A stretch of 64,000 bases of DNA from Aureimonas sp. Leaf324 (lineage in GTDB: Bacteria > Pseudomonadota > Alphaproteobacteria > Rhizobiales > Rhizobiaceae): the NCBI RefSeq assembly GCF_001423245.1, contig NZ_LMOH01000027.1, forward strand, positions 169,519 to 233,518, in the 5' to 3' direction. Below the pieces are notes generated by a model. That model worked only from the letters and a program-made list of their open reading frames with translations, ran no database searches and was not told where the DNA came from. Within the stretch, counting starts at the first letter, position 1. The number at the start of each line of letters is the position of its first letter. Below are positions 29,162 through 37,588 of this stretch, in pieces. Both the position numbers and the translations under genes were made by a program.

Positions 29162-29935
29162 CCCAGCGGCCGTGCGCGTCTCCGACAGGCCGTAGGCCCA
29201 GACGCCGCGACGCGCGTCGCGCGCCTCGCGCTCGGCCGCCTCGTAGCGGCCGCCGGGCGTGGCGAGCGCCCAGCCGTTGCGCACCACCCAGTCGCCGACG
29301 TCGGCCTCGCCGAGAAGGCAGGGCGCGCTGATCTCGCGCGCCTCGCGCTGGTCCGGCGTCACCGCGCACATCAAAGAGCGGCCGCGGATCCAGCCACGGA
29401 GAGCGGTGCGGGCCCGCGTCGCGCAGGGCCAGGCCTGCGCCCCGTCGGCGCATCGCGCGTCGCCGGCCACCGGCTCGACGTCCTCGACCAGAAGCGTGAC
29501 CTCGCCGGTCTTCAGGGTGCGCGCGTCCACCGCGATCGGCCGCGGGAACAGGCGATAGAAGGGGCCGTCTGGTGCGGCCGGTGCTGCGGCGGCGACCTCG
29601 GGAGCCGGTGTCGCGGCCATGGCCGCCGGCGTCTCTTCCACCGCGGCCGTTTCGCCGGGCGAGGGCGGCGTCGCCGCGCCGCTCGCCACGGCAGGCAGGC
29701 GCGTGAGGCCGCTTGGATCGATCGGTGCGGCGTCGATCGCCCGCACGGCCGGCGTAGAGGCGGGCGCCGCCGGCACCGCTGCGGCCGGTTCGGACGCGGC
29801 CTCGGCGCTCTCCACGATCGTCGCCGGCTCGGCGATGTCGCGGCGCCCGGAAAACAGCGTGGTCTCGGCCGGCACCGCCATGAAGAACACGGTGACGAGC
29901 GCCAGAAGGCCGAGAGCGATCCGCAGCGGTTGCAT
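29150..29935 (-). CDS. Staphylococcal-nuclease-like (thermonuclease-fold) protein with signal anchor
   Basis: This 261-residue protein has an N-terminal hydrophobic anchor ([20 protein letters not shown]), an Ala/Pro/Val linker to about residue 115, and then a SNase-like OB-fold domain: [16 protein letters not shown], then [20 protein letters not shown] and [14 protein letters not shown] near the end. In true nucleases the active Arg/Glu/Arg set is conserved; I could not confirm it here. Convergent with lysS, with a 12-bp overlap of 3' ends. It is probably periplasmic or surface-exposed. Confidence 0.75.
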   Translation of the reverse strand: MQPLRIALGLLALVTVFFMAVPAETTLFSGRRDIAEPATIVESAEAASEPAAAVPAAPASTPAVRAIDAAPIDPSGLTRLPAVASGAATPPSPGETAAVEETPAAMAATPAPEVAAAAPAAPDGPFYRLFPRPIAVDARTLKTGEVTLLVEDVEPVAGDARCADGAQAWPCATRARTALRGWIRGRSLMCAVTPDQREAREISAPCLLGEADVGDWVVRNGWALATPGGRYEAAEREARDARRGVWAYGLSETRTAAGSGG

Positions 29936-30434
29936 GGGTGCCGTCCTTCTTCGCGTGCGGCGAGGGCCGGCCGCACGTCTTCCACTCTAGCGCCGGCCGG
30001 GCGCCTCGAACAGGCCGCCCCGCCACGCCCGACGTCCCGCGGGTGTCCTCACCCGCGTGGCCATCGCAAAGCTATGGCTCGAACGCTCCCGGGGAAGGAT
30101 GCGGCTGTCCGGTCGCCGGGCATCCTCTCGGGTCCGTCCGCGATCGAACGGGGCTTCCAAGCGGCGTCAGGAGAGGGGCCGTGCGGTGTCCCGTCGGGGT
30201 CCCAGGCCGGCGGCAGCGACCCGCCCGCGGCGCTGTCGACGGGTCGGTCGGAGAGTTCCAGGCGTTCCGGCGCGGCGGGGCCGCACATCGAGGCTCCGGC
30301 GTGTTGCGGCCGAGCGATCGCGGCGCCGGGTCGTTTCCCCCTCACCAAAACGTCAGCACCCCCATCGGAACGGTCCTACTTGCAAACCATTCGCATTTGC
30401 ATAATCTCCGTGCGAGATTCATTAGGAGCCCTGC
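29936..30434. other. 499-bp intergenic region before sitA
   Basis: No gene is evident in the first 440 bp; the open frames there are Arg/Ser-rich shadows. The last 60 bp are AT-richer and hold the Mur-like box and the promoter of the sit operon (annotated separately). Confidence 0.5.
30381..30401 (+). promoter_or_regulatory. Mur-like manganese-responsive operator of sitABCD
   Basis: TGCAAA-N9-TTTGCA is a 21-bp palindrome typical of Fur-family Mur sites (MRS) in alphaproteobacteria. It overlaps a CATAAT -10-like hexamer at 30400-30405, consistent with repression of the operon by Mn-loaded Mur. Confidence 0.65.
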
Positions 30435-31334
30435 GTGAACCTGAGCCGGCGACATTTCTCTGTTCTCCCCCTCGCGTTCGCCGCCGTGCTGGCTGCCGCG
30501 CCCGCCTTCGCCGCCGAGAAGCTGAAGGTCGCCACGACCTTCACGGTGCTGGCCGACATGACGCGCAACGTCGCGGGCGATCGCGCCGAGGTGGTCTCGA
30601 TCACCAAGCCCGGTGCCGAGATCCACAACTACCAGCCGACCCCGCGCGACATCCTCTCGGTGCGCGACGCCGATCTCGTCCTCTGGAACGGGCTGGGGCT
30701 GGAACTCTGGTTCGAGCGCTTCTTCTCGCGGCTGGGGGACAAGCCCTCGGCCGTTCTCACGGACGGCATCGAGCCGATCCTGATCGGGGAGGGACCCTAT
30801 CAGGGCAAGCCCAACCCGCATGCCTGGATGTCGCCGACGCTGGCGCTGACCTATGTCGACAACATCCGCGACGCGCTGTCCGCCGAGGACCCCGCCAACG
30901 CCGTGACCTACGCCGCCAATGCCGAGCGCTACAAGGGCGAGATCTCGGCGAGCGTCGAGGGCCTGCGCACCTCGCTCGCCGCGCTGCCCGAGGGCCACCG
31001 CTGGCTCGTGACCAGCGAGGGCGCGTTCTCCTACCTCGCCCGCGACTTCGGTCTGCGCGAGCTCTACCTCTGGCCGATCAATGCCGATTCGCAAGGCACG
31101 CCCCAGCAGGTGCGCCGCGTGGTCGACACGGTAACGGCCGAGAAGATCCCGGTCGTCTTCTCCGAAAGCACCGTCTCGCCCGATCCCGCGAACCAGGTCG
31201 CGCGCGAGACCGGGGCGCGCTACGGCGGCGTCCTCTATGTCGACAGCCTCAGCGCCGAGGGCGGACCGGTGCCGACCTATATCGACCTCCTGCGCGTGAC
31301 GACGCAGACGATCGCCGCGGGCTTCTCCTCGTGA
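30435..31334 (+). CDS. sitA: Manganese/iron ABC transporter substrate-binding protein SitA
   Basis: SitA captures Mn(II) (and Fe(II)) in the periplasm for the SitBCD transporter. The 299-residue cluster A-1 binding protein has a signal peptide (LPLAFAAVLAAAPAFAA). Metal ligands are visible as His in AEIHNYQPTPRD (near residue 64), HAWMSP (near 129), Glu in SEGAFSYL and Asp in VDSLS, the His-His-Glu-Asp set of Mn/Zn binding proteins. The GTG start at 30435 follows an AGGAG site. It is the first gene of sitABCD; the Mur-like box just upstream argues for manganese rather than zinc. Confidence 0.9.
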   Translation: MNLSRRHFSVLPLAFAAVLAAAPAFAAEKLKVATTFTVLADMTRNVAGDRAEVVSITKPGAEIHNYQPTPRDILSVRDADLVLWNGLGLELWFERFFSRLGDKPSAVLTDGIEPILIGEGPYQGKPNPHAWMSPTLALTYVDNIRDALSAEDPANAVTYAANAERYKGEISASVEGLRTSLAALPEGHRWLVTSEGAFSYLARDFGLRELYLWPINADSQGTPQQVRRVVDTVTAEKIPVVFSESTVSPDPANQVARETGARYGGVLYVDSLSAEGGPVPTYIDLLRVTTQTIAAGFSS

Positions 31335-32128
31335 GCGCGGCTCTCGGCATCGAGGCGTCCGGCCTCACCGTCGTCTACCGCAGCGGCCATGTCGCCCTGC
31401 GCGAGGCGAGCTTCTCGGTCCCGCGCGGCTCGATCACGGCGCTCGTCGGCGTCAACGGCGGCGGCAAGTCGACGCTGTTCAAGTCCGTGCTCGGCCTCGT
31501 GCCGCAGTCGGCGGGCCGCGTGTCGATCCTCGGCGCGCCTGTCGGCCACGCGCTGAAGGGGAACCGCGTCGCCTACGTGCCGCAGAGCGAGGAGATCGAC
31601 TGGAACTTCCCGGTTCTCGTCGAGGACGTCGTGATGATGGGCCGCTACGGCCACATGGGCTGGCTTCGGCGCCCGAAGCCGGCCGATCATCAGGCGGTGG
31701 CCGCGGCGCTCGCCCGCGTCGGCATGGCGGACTTCCGCGCCCGCCAGATTGGCGAACTCTCGGGCGGCCAGAAGAAGCGCGTCTTTCTCGCGCGGGCGCT
31801 GGCGCAAGGTGCCGAGGTGATCCTCCTCGACGAGCCCTTCACCGGCGTCGACCTGCGCACCGAAGAGGCGATCATCGCGCTTCTGAAGGACCTCCGCCGC
31901 GAAGGCGCGGCGATGCTGGTCTCGACCCACAACCTCGCCGCCGTGCCCGACTTCTGCGACCGTGCGATCCTCGTCAACCGGACGGTGCTCGCGGCCGGGC
32001 CGACCGCCGACGTCTTCGTGCCCGCCCATCTCGAACGGGCTTTCGGGGGCACGCTGCGCGGCGGGCTGTTCGGCGCGATGCCTGCGCCGCGTCCCGCTGG
32101 CCGCGAGCCCGTGGAGGCCGTCGCGTGA
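31331..32128 (+). CDS. sitB: Manganese/iron ABC transporter ATP-binding protein SitB
   Basis: This 265-residue ATPase of the metal importer has Walker A GVNGGGKST (about residues 38-46), the Q-loop YVPQSEEIDWNFP (a Mn/Zn importer signature), the signature LSGGQKKRVFLARAL, Walker B VILLDEPFTGVD and the switch His in STHNL. The GTG start at 31331 overlaps the sitA stop codon by four bases, so translation is coupled. It feeds the two permeases that follow. Confidence 0.93.
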   Translation: MSAALGIEASGLTVVYRSGHVALREASFSVPRGSITALVGVNGGGKSTLFKSVLGLVPQSAGRVSILGAPVGHALKGNRVAYVPQSEEIDWNFPVLVEDVVMMGRYGHMGWLRRPKPADHQAVAAALARVGMADFRARQIGELSGGQKKRVFLARALAQGAEVILLDEPFTGVDLRTEEAIIALLKDLRREGAAMLVSTHNLAAVPDFCDRAILVNRTVLAAGPTADVFVPAHLERAFGGTLRGGLFGAMPAPRPAGREPVEAVA

Positions 32129-32988
32129 GCACAGCGCTCCTCGAGCCCTTCACCTACGACTACATGTTCAACGCCATCTGGGTCTCGATGCTGGTCGGCG
32201 GCGTCTGCGCCTTCCTGTCGGCCTTCGTGGTCCTCAAGGGCTGGTCGCTGATCGGCGATGCGCTGTCGCACTCGATCGTGCCGGGCGTCGCGGGCGCCTA
32301 CATGCTGGGCCTGCCCTTCTCGATCGGCGCCTTCCTGTCGGGCGGGCTGGCGGCCGGCGCGATCCTTCTCATCTCGCGCGTCTCGCGGCTGAAGGAGGAC
32401 GTTGTGATCGGCCTGATCTTCACCGCCTTCTTCGGCCTCGGCCTCTTCATGGTCTCGATCTCGCCGGTGCCGATCGACATCCAGTCGATCGTGCTCGGCA
32501 ACATCCTCGCCGTCACGCCGTCGGACACGCTGCAGCTCGTCCTCATCTCGGGCGTGACGCTCGTGATCCTGCTCCTCACCTGGCGCACGCTGATGGCCGT
32601 GTTCTTCGACGAGAACCACGCCCGCACGATCGGCCTCGACCCGACGCTCTGGCGCGCCCTGTTCTTCACGCTTCTCAGCGCATGCGCCGTCGCGGCGATG
32701 CAGACCGTCGGCGCCTTTCTCGTCGTCGCCGCCGTGGTGACGCCGGGCGCGACGGCCTATCTCCTGACCGACCGGTTCGGGCGGATGATCGCGCTGTCCG
32801 TCGCGATCGGGGCGCTGACGAGCGGCGTCGGCGCCTATGCCAGCTACTTCCTCGACGGGGCGACGGGCGGCGTCATCGTGGTGCTCCAGACCGCGCTCTT
32901 CCTTCTCGCCTTCGTCTTCGCGCCCAAGCACGGAATCTTCGCCGCGCGCCGCCGGGCGAGGGCCGAGGTTCGGGAGGCGCTGCCATGA
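32125..32988 (+). CDS. sitC: Manganese/iron ABC transporter permease SitC
   Basis: This 287-residue inner-membrane permease of the ABC-3 family has about eight hydrophobic segments. Family marks are SAFVVLKGWSLIGDALSHSIVPG near residue 30 (partly quoted: VLKGWSLIGDALSHS) and TPGATAYLLTDRFGRM near 205. The GTG start at 32125 overlaps the sitB stop by 4 bp. It and sitD are paralogous and form the heterodimeric channel. Confidence 0.92.
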   Translation: MSTALLEPFTYDYMFNAIWVSMLVGGVCAFLSAFVVLKGWSLIGDALSHSIVPGVAGAYMLGLPFSIGAFLSGGLAAGAILLISRVSRLKEDVVIGLIFTAFFGLGLFMVSISPVPIDIQSIVLGNILAVTPSDTLQLVLISGVTLVILLLTWRTLMAVFFDENHARTIGLDPTLWRALFFTLLSACAVAAMQTVGAFLVVAAVVTPGATAYLLTDRFGRMIALSVAIGALTSGVGAYASYFLDGATGGVIVVLQTALFLLAFVFAPKHGIFAARRRARAEVREALP

Positions 32989-33827
32989 GCGCCGCCGACC
33001 TCCTCTTCCCCTTCCAGATCGACTTCCTGCAATACGCCTTTCTGGCCGGCGCGCTGATCGCGGTGCCCTGCGCGCTCCTGTCCTGCTTCCTGGTGCTGAA
33101 GGGCTGGTCGCTGATGGGCGACGCGGTGTCCCACGCCGTCCTGCCCGGCATCGTCCTCGCCTATGCCGCCGGCCTGCCGCTGGCGCTCGGCGCCTTCGCG
33201 GCCGGCCTCTTCTGCGCCGCCGGCTCGGGCTTCCTGAAGAACAACAGCCGCATCGCGCAGGACACCGCCATGGGCGTCGCCTTCGCCGGCATGTTCGCGC
33301 TCGGCATCATCCTCCATGCCAAGGTGCGCTCGGCGCTGCATCTCGACCATATCCTGTTCGGCGATCTCCTCGGCCTCGCGCCGGGCGATCTCGTCGAGAT
33401 CGCCGCGATCGTCGTGCCGGTTCTCCTGTTCGTTGTGCTGTCCTGGCGCAGCCTGCTTCTGCACAGCTTCGACGCGGTGCAGGCGCGCGTCTCGGGCCTG
33501 CCCGTCCGCGTCCTGCACTACGGGCTGCTTGCCGCCCTGTCGGCCGCGATCGTCGCCTCCATGCAGGCGGTCGGCATCATCCTTGTCGTGGCGCTCCTGA
33601 TTGCCCCGGGCGCGACGGCCTTCCTCCTCGTCCGCTCCTTCGGCCGGATGCTGGTGGTGGCCGCCGCCTTCGCGCTCCTCGCCTCGACGCTCGGCATCTG
33701 GCTGTCGGTGTTCCTCGACAGCGCGCCGGCGCCGACCATCGTCCTCGTCATGTCGGCCGGCTGGATCCTGGCGCTCCTCTTCGGCCGCCGTGCCCCGCGC
33801 GAGGTGGACGCGGACGCCGCGACCTGA
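32985..33827 (+). CDS. sitD: Manganese/iron ABC transporter permease SitD
   Basis: This 280-residue ABC-3 family permease is paralogous to SitC, with FLVLKGWSLMGDAVSHAVLPG (partly: VLKGWSLMGDAVSHAV) at about residues 35-50 and APGATAFLLVRSFGRM near 205. About eight TM helices are expected. ATG 32985 overlaps the sitC stop (ATGA), completing the coupled order sitA-sitB-sitC-sitD. Having two different permeases distinguishes Sit from the one-permease Znu system. Confidence 0.92.
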   Translation: MSAADLLFPFQIDFLQYAFLAGALIAVPCALLSCFLVLKGWSLMGDAVSHAVLPGIVLAYAAGLPLALGAFAAGLFCAAGSGFLKNNSRIAQDTAMGVAFAGMFALGIILHAKVRSALHLDHILFGDLLGLAPGDLVEIAAIVVPVLLFVVLSWRSLLLHSFDAVQARVSGLPVRVLHYGLLAALSAAIVASMQAVGIILVVALLIAPGATAFLLVRSFGRMLVVAAAFALLASTLGIWLSVFLDSAPAPTIVLVMSAGWILALLFGRRAPREVDADAAT

Positions 33828-33904
33828 TCCCGGCTGAGGATTTTGCCGGAAACCGCGTTTTGCCGAGACCGTTCGCCTTCGGTGAGCAACGACGGAGTGT
33901 GGGC

Positions 33905-34063
33905 ATGCGCGAGGAGAGGCGGACGAAATCGCAGGCGACGGTGCTGATCGTCGCGGCCATTCTCGTGGCCCTGTTTCTGATCGGGCTCTGGTCCGACGGG
34001 TTCGGCCTGTTCGGAACCGAGATGGCGCCCGGCACGACGACGCCGCCCGAAAATCCGACCTGA
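33905..34063 (+). CDS. Small single-pass membrane protein
   Basis: This 52-residue protein has a basic N-terminus (MREERRTKSQ), one TM helix (ATVLIVAAILVALFLIGLW, residues 11-29) and a Pro/Thr tail. It lies 77 bp after sitD on the same strand. No family is recognised; it may be a minor accessory of the metal importer or an unrelated protein. The ribosome site is weak, so coding status is only moderately certain. Confidence 0.5.
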   Translation: MREERRTKSQATVLIVAAILVALFLIGLWSDGFGLFGTEMAPGTTTPPENPT

Positions 34064-34154
34064 CGACCGCCGGGCTTGGCGGGGGCACCCCCGCCTCGCT
34101 ATGACGGGGGGCCGGGAGGCGCTGTGCGCCCGGCACCGGAGACGCGGATCACGC

Positions 34155-35177
34155 ATGAACGCCGACAGGCAAAGTCGGGCGACGATCAAGGACGTCGCGC
34201 GCGAGGCGGGCGTCTCGGCGATGACCGTGTCCAACGTCATCAACAACAAGACGCAGTTCGTGGGTGCGGCGGCCCGTGCGCGGGTCGAGGACGCGATCGC
34301 GCGCCTCGGCTACCGCCGCCAGTCCAGCGCGCGCAACCTGCGGGGGCAGGGGCCGCGTTCGATCGGCATGGTGATCGTCGACGAATCGCCGGCCTTCCTC
34401 GCCAACTTCTTTACCGCCCAGCTCGTGGCCGGTCTTGCCAACGTCCTGAACCGCGCGGACTGGACGCTGACGCTTTCCGGGCTCCATCCCGACCAGCTCG
34501 CCGCCTCCAGCCTGATGCGGACCTACGATGTCGGCGGCCTCTGCGCCATGGTGTCGGGCGGGCGCGCGGCGCGCCACGATATCGTGCGGCGCCTCAGCGA
34601 CCTCGGCCAGCCGGTGGTGCTCTTCCAGGAGGTGGTGGAGACCGAGGGGCGCGATCTCTGCCTCGTGCGCCAGGACGACGAAGGGGGCGGCCGCCGGGTC
34701 GGCGCCCATCTCGCCCGTCTTGGCGTGACCCGCGTCCTTGCGATGCTGCCGCGCCAGAGCTGGCCGGCGATCGAGAACCGGCTCGCCGGTCTCGGCCAAG
34801 GGCTGGGCGCGGAGCCCGCCGACGTCCTGCGCGTCGACCACGACGACTTCTCCGCCGTCCAGGAGGCCCTGCGCCTCTGGATCGCCGAACACGGTCTGCC
34901 CGGCGCGGTCTGGGGCGCCAACGACCAGATCGCCTCGGCGGCGCTCCTCCATCTTCTCGACCGGGGCGTCGCGGTGCCGAGCGCCGTGCGCGTCGTCGGC
35001 TTCAACGACTTCCCCGCCCACCGGCATGCGCGCCCGCGCCTGACGACCCTGGCCTCGCCCGCTTACGAACTTGGAGAGCGGGCGGGCGAGGCGATGCTGA
35101 AACGTTTGCAAACCGGGCGTTTCGAGACGCAGGACCTTTGCCTCCCCGTCGCCTTTCTCCCCGGAGAGACGGGGTGA
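34155..35177 (+). CDS. LacI family transcriptional regulator
   Basis: This 340-residue repressor has the LacI helix-turn-helix at the N-terminus: TIKDVAREAGVSAMTVSNVI (residues 8-27), followed by the hinge helix region YRRQSSARNLRGQG. The rest is the periplasmic-binding-like effector domain, ending with DFPAHRHARPRLTTL. It is followed by a probable operator and by a dehydrogenase-FAH hydrolase pair, so it most likely senses a sugar or sugar acid and controls those genes. ATG 34155 is chosen over an upstream start at 34101. Confidence 0.92.
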   Translation: MNADRQSRATIKDVAREAGVSAMTVSNVINNKTQFVGAAARARVEDAIARLGYRRQSSARNLRGQGPRSIGMVIVDESPAFLANFFTAQLVAGLANVLNRADWTLTLSGLHPDQLAASSLMRTYDVGGLCAMVSGGRAARHDIVRRLSDLGQPVVLFQEVVETEGRDLCLVRQDDEGGGRRVGAHLARLGVTRVLAMLPRQSWPAIENRLAGLGQGLGAEPADVLRVDHDDFSAVQEALRLWIAEHGLPGAVWGANDQIASAALLHLLDRGVAVPSAVRVVGFNDFPAHRHARPRLTTLASPAYELGERAGEAMLKRLQTGRFETQDLCLPVAFLPGETG

Positions 35178-35198
35178 GGCCGACTTGCGAGCGGTTTC

Positions 35199-35212
35199 AT
35201 GTAACGTTAAAC
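35199..35212 (+). promoter_or_regulatory. Candidate LacI-family operator
   Basis: ATGTAACGTTAAAC contains the 8-bp palindrome TAACGTTA (35202-35209), with the central CG typical of LacI-family sites. It lies 34 bp upstream of the dehydrogenase start, between the regulator and its presumed targets. Confidence 0.45.
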
Positions 35213-35242
35213 AAGGGGGAGGGCGTCCTTGGGAGGGGAAGC

Positions 35243-35989
35243 ATGAACCGCATCGATCTTGAAGGCCAGGTCGCCGTCGTCACCGGCGGCGCGCAGGGCA
35301 TCGGCTTTGCCGTGGCGCAGCGTCTCGTCGCGTCCGGCGCTCGCGTCAGTCTCTGGGACACCAACGTCGAACTCCTGCGCGACGCGGTGGCGGCGCTGGG
35401 GGAGGCCGCGTCGTCGCAGACCGTCGACATCACCGATCTTGCGGCCCTCGGCCGTGCCCATGCCGCCGTGGAGGCGGGGGTCGGCCCGGTCTCGATCCTC
35501 GTCAACTCGGCCGGCATCGCCGGCAAGAACGCGACGCTCGACGAATACGACCCGGACGAGTGGCGCCGCGTCGTCGAGATCAACCTGAACGGCACCTTCT
35601 ACGTCAACCGCACCGTGGTGCCAGGCATGAAGGCGCGCAACTACGGGCGCATCGTCAACATCGCCTCGATCGCCGGCAAGGAGGGCAACCCGAACCTGTC
35701 CGCCTATTCCGCGGCGAAAGCCGGCGTCATCGGCCTGACGAAGTCGCTTGGCAAGGAACTGGCCAAGCACGACATCGCCGTCAACGCGATCACCCCCGCG
35801 ACCGCGCGCACCCGCATCCTTGAGACGCTGACGCCCGAGTTCATCGACTATATGCTGGTGCGCATTCCGCGCGGCCGGTTCCTGGAGGTCGAGGAGGCCG
35901 CCGCGATGGTGGCCTGGCTCGTCTCCAAGGACAATTCCTTCACCACCGCCTCGGTCTTCGACCTGTCGGGCGGCCGAGCCACCTATTGA
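35243..35989 (+). CDS. SDR family NAD(P)-dependent oxidoreductase (probable 2-keto-3-deoxy sugar acid dehydrogenase)
   Basis: This 248-residue classical short-chain dehydrogenase has the TGGAQGIG nucleotide motif (residues 14-21), NSAGIAG, a catalytic Ser in ASIAGKEGN, and YSAAKAG (Tyr-x3-Lys). GGGAGGGG upstream of ATG 35243 is a strong ribosome site. The neighbouring LacI regulator and FAH-family hydrolase are the partners expected for the non-phosphorylative L-rhamnose/L-fucose routes, in which an SDR oxidises a 2-keto-3-deoxy acid and an FAH enzyme cleaves the diketo product. That pathway assignment is inference. Confidence 0.88.
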   Translation: MNRIDLEGQVAVVTGGAQGIGFAVAQRLVASGARVSLWDTNVELLRDAVAALGEAASSQTVDITDLAALGRAHAAVEAGVGPVSILVNSAGIAGKNATLDEYDPDEWRRVVEINLNGTFYVNRTVVPGMKARNYGRIVNIASIAGKEGNPNLSAYSAAKAGVIGLTKSLGKELAKHDIAVNAITPATARTRILETLTPEFIDYMLVRIPRGRFLEVEEAAAMVAWLVSKDNSFTTASVFDLSGGRATY

Positions 35990-36002
35990 GGGGACACCAC
36001 CC

Positions 36003-36854
36003 ATGAAGCTTCTTCGCGTCGGCCAGAAGGGCCACGAACGCCCGGCCATCCGCCTCGAGGACGGAACCCTGCGCGACCTGTCGAGCCTCGTCGACGACAT
36101 CGCCGGCGAGGCCCTGTCGGACGAGAGCCTCGCCAAGATTCGCGCCGCCGATCTCGGCTCGCTGCCGACGATCGAAGGGGACGAGCGTATCGCCCCCTGT
36201 GTCGGCCGCGTCGGCAAGTTCATCTGCGTCGGCCTGAACTACGCCGACCACGCGGCCGAGAGCGGCATGGCGGTGCCCTCCGAGCCCGTCCTCTTCATGA
36301 AGGCGACGAGCGCCATCGTCGGCCCGAACGACGACGTCGTGATCCCCAAGGGCTCGATCAAGCCGGACTGGGAGGTCGAGCTCGGCGTCGTGATCGGCAC
36401 CGAGGCGCGTTACGTCTCGGAAGCCGACGCGCTCGACCACGTCGCCGGCTACTGCGTCGTCAACGACATCTCCGAGCGCCACTTCCAGACCGAGCGCGGC
36501 GGCCAGTGGGTCAAGGGCAAGTCGGCCGACACGTTCGGACCGATCGGCCCCTGGCTGGTGACGCGCGACGAGGTCGCCGACCCGCAGGCGCTCTCGATGT
36601 GGCTCGAGGTCGACGGCCACCGCTACCAGGACGGCTCGACGAAGACGATGGTCTTCGGCGTCGCCCACCTCGTCCACTACATCTCGCAGTTCATGAGCCT
36701 GCAGCCGGGCGACATCATCACCACCGGCACACCGCCGGGCGTCGGCATGGGCATCAAGCCGGAGCCCGTCTGGCTGAAGCCCGGCAACGTCATGCGCCTC
36801 GGCATCGAGGGCCTCGGCGAGCAGCGCCAGGACGTGAAGGCCTACGCGGGCTGA
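36003..36854 (+). CDS. Fumarylacetoacetate hydrolase (FAH) family protein, probable 2,4-diketo-3-deoxy sugar acid hydrolase
   Basis: This 283-residue FAH-fold hydrolase shows GLNYADHAAE (about residue 80), the metal-site stretch KPDWEVELGVVIG (Glu ligands, near residue 120), VNDISERHFQTERGGQW and TTGTPPGVGMG (near 240). These match the 2,4-diketo-3-deoxyfuconate/rhamnonate hydrolase branch. It lies 13 bp after the SDR gene; together they form a two-step catabolic unit, with the LacI regulator upstream. The exact substrate is not resolved from sequence. Confidence 0.9.
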   Translation: MKLLRVGQKGHERPAIRLEDGTLRDLSSLVDDIAGEALSDESLAKIRAADLGSLPTIEGDERIAPCVGRVGKFICVGLNYADHAAESGMAVPSEPVLFMKATSAIVGPNDDVVIPKGSIKPDWEVELGVVIGTEARYVSEADALDHVAGYCVVNDISERHFQTERGGQWVKGKSADTFGPIGPWLVTRDEVADPQALSMWLEVDGHRYQDGSTKTMVFGVAHLVHYISQFMSLQPGDIITTGTPPGVGMGIKPEPVWLKPGNVMRLGIEGLGEQRQDVKAYAG

Positions 36855-36870
36855 TCGCTTCGCATTTCGA

Positions 36871-36904
36871 GACGAGGCCGGCGGAGCGATCCGCCGGCCT
36901 CGTC
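36871..36904 (+). terminator. Hairpin after the FAH gene
   Basis: A perfect 15-bp stem GACGAGGCCGGCGGA (36871-36885, with 36890-36904) has a GCGA loop. It lacks a T-run but is the likely 3' end of the SDR-FAH unit. It abuts the next gene. Confidence 0.6.
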
Positions 36905-36912
36905 GTTGAGGG

Positions 36913-37443
36913 GTGATGATCGTCTTTCTCGACTTCGAGGCCTCGTCCCTCAACCGAAAGAGCTTTCCCGTCGAGGTCGCCTGGGTCTTCGAGACCGGCG
37001 AAGGGGAGAGCCACCTCATCCGCCCCCAGCCGGACTGGACCGACTGGGAGGCCGAGGCCGAGGGCATCCATGGCCTGTCGCGCCAACGGCTGGAGCGCGA
37101 GGGCATGGCGGCCGATGCGCTGGCGCAGCGGATGCTGGAGGTCCTCGGGGCCCACTCGCTCTATGCCAGCGCCCCGTCATGGGATGGGAAGTGGCTGAGC
37201 GTGCTCCTGCGCGGCGGCGGGCAGCCGCGTCATGCGCTCCGGCTGAAGGACACGGAGGAGGCGCGGGCCGACCTCGTCGCCCGCCATCTCGGGCCGGACC
37301 GGGACGAGGAGGCGCGGGCGATCCTCGCCGAGATCGAACGGATGGGGCGCGACGCCAGGCCCGAGCACCGGGCGCTCGGTGACGCCGAGCGCGAGCGGCA
37401 ACTCTGGCTGGAGGCCGGGCGCCGCGCTAGCGCGAAGGCGTGA
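36913..37443 (+). CDS. DnaQ-like 3'-5' exonuclease-fold protein
   Basis: This 176-residue protein has the RNase H-fold exonuclease motifs: ExoI as FLDFEASSLN (Asp7, Glu9), an ExoII-like region around LYASAPSWDGKWL, and ExoIII as EHRALGDAE with His and Asp near residue 155. Members of this rhizobial family are often labelled transcriptional regulators, but no DNA-binding domain is visible. It may trim nucleic acids; the substrate is unknown. It begins just after the hairpin that ends the FAH gene. Confidence 0.75.
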   Translation: MMIVFLDFEASSLNRKSFPVEVAWVFETGEGESHLIRPQPDWTDWEAEAEGIHGLSRQRLEREGMAADALAQRMLEVLGAHSLYASAPSWDGKWLSVLLRGGGQPRHALRLKDTEEARADLVARHLGPDRDEEARAILAEIERMGRDARPEHRALGDAERERQLWLEAGRRASAKA

Positions 37444-37588
37444 GCCAAAGCCGGCGTCCTGTCGCCCGAACGAACGCCGTGTCGGCGCATCCGGCGTCTG
37501 GACTTTCCCGCACCGGCTAGCGATCCTTTGCATTGCGTGCGAAGCAGCCGAGGGGGATCGGCGTGGCTCAGCGTCGGGAGGACATGAC

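Noticed and set aside
29938..30438. A 166-codon open frame just before sitA
   Set aside because: The residues are Arg/Ser/Pro-rich with no domain, and it overlaps the promoter and Mur-like box of sitA.
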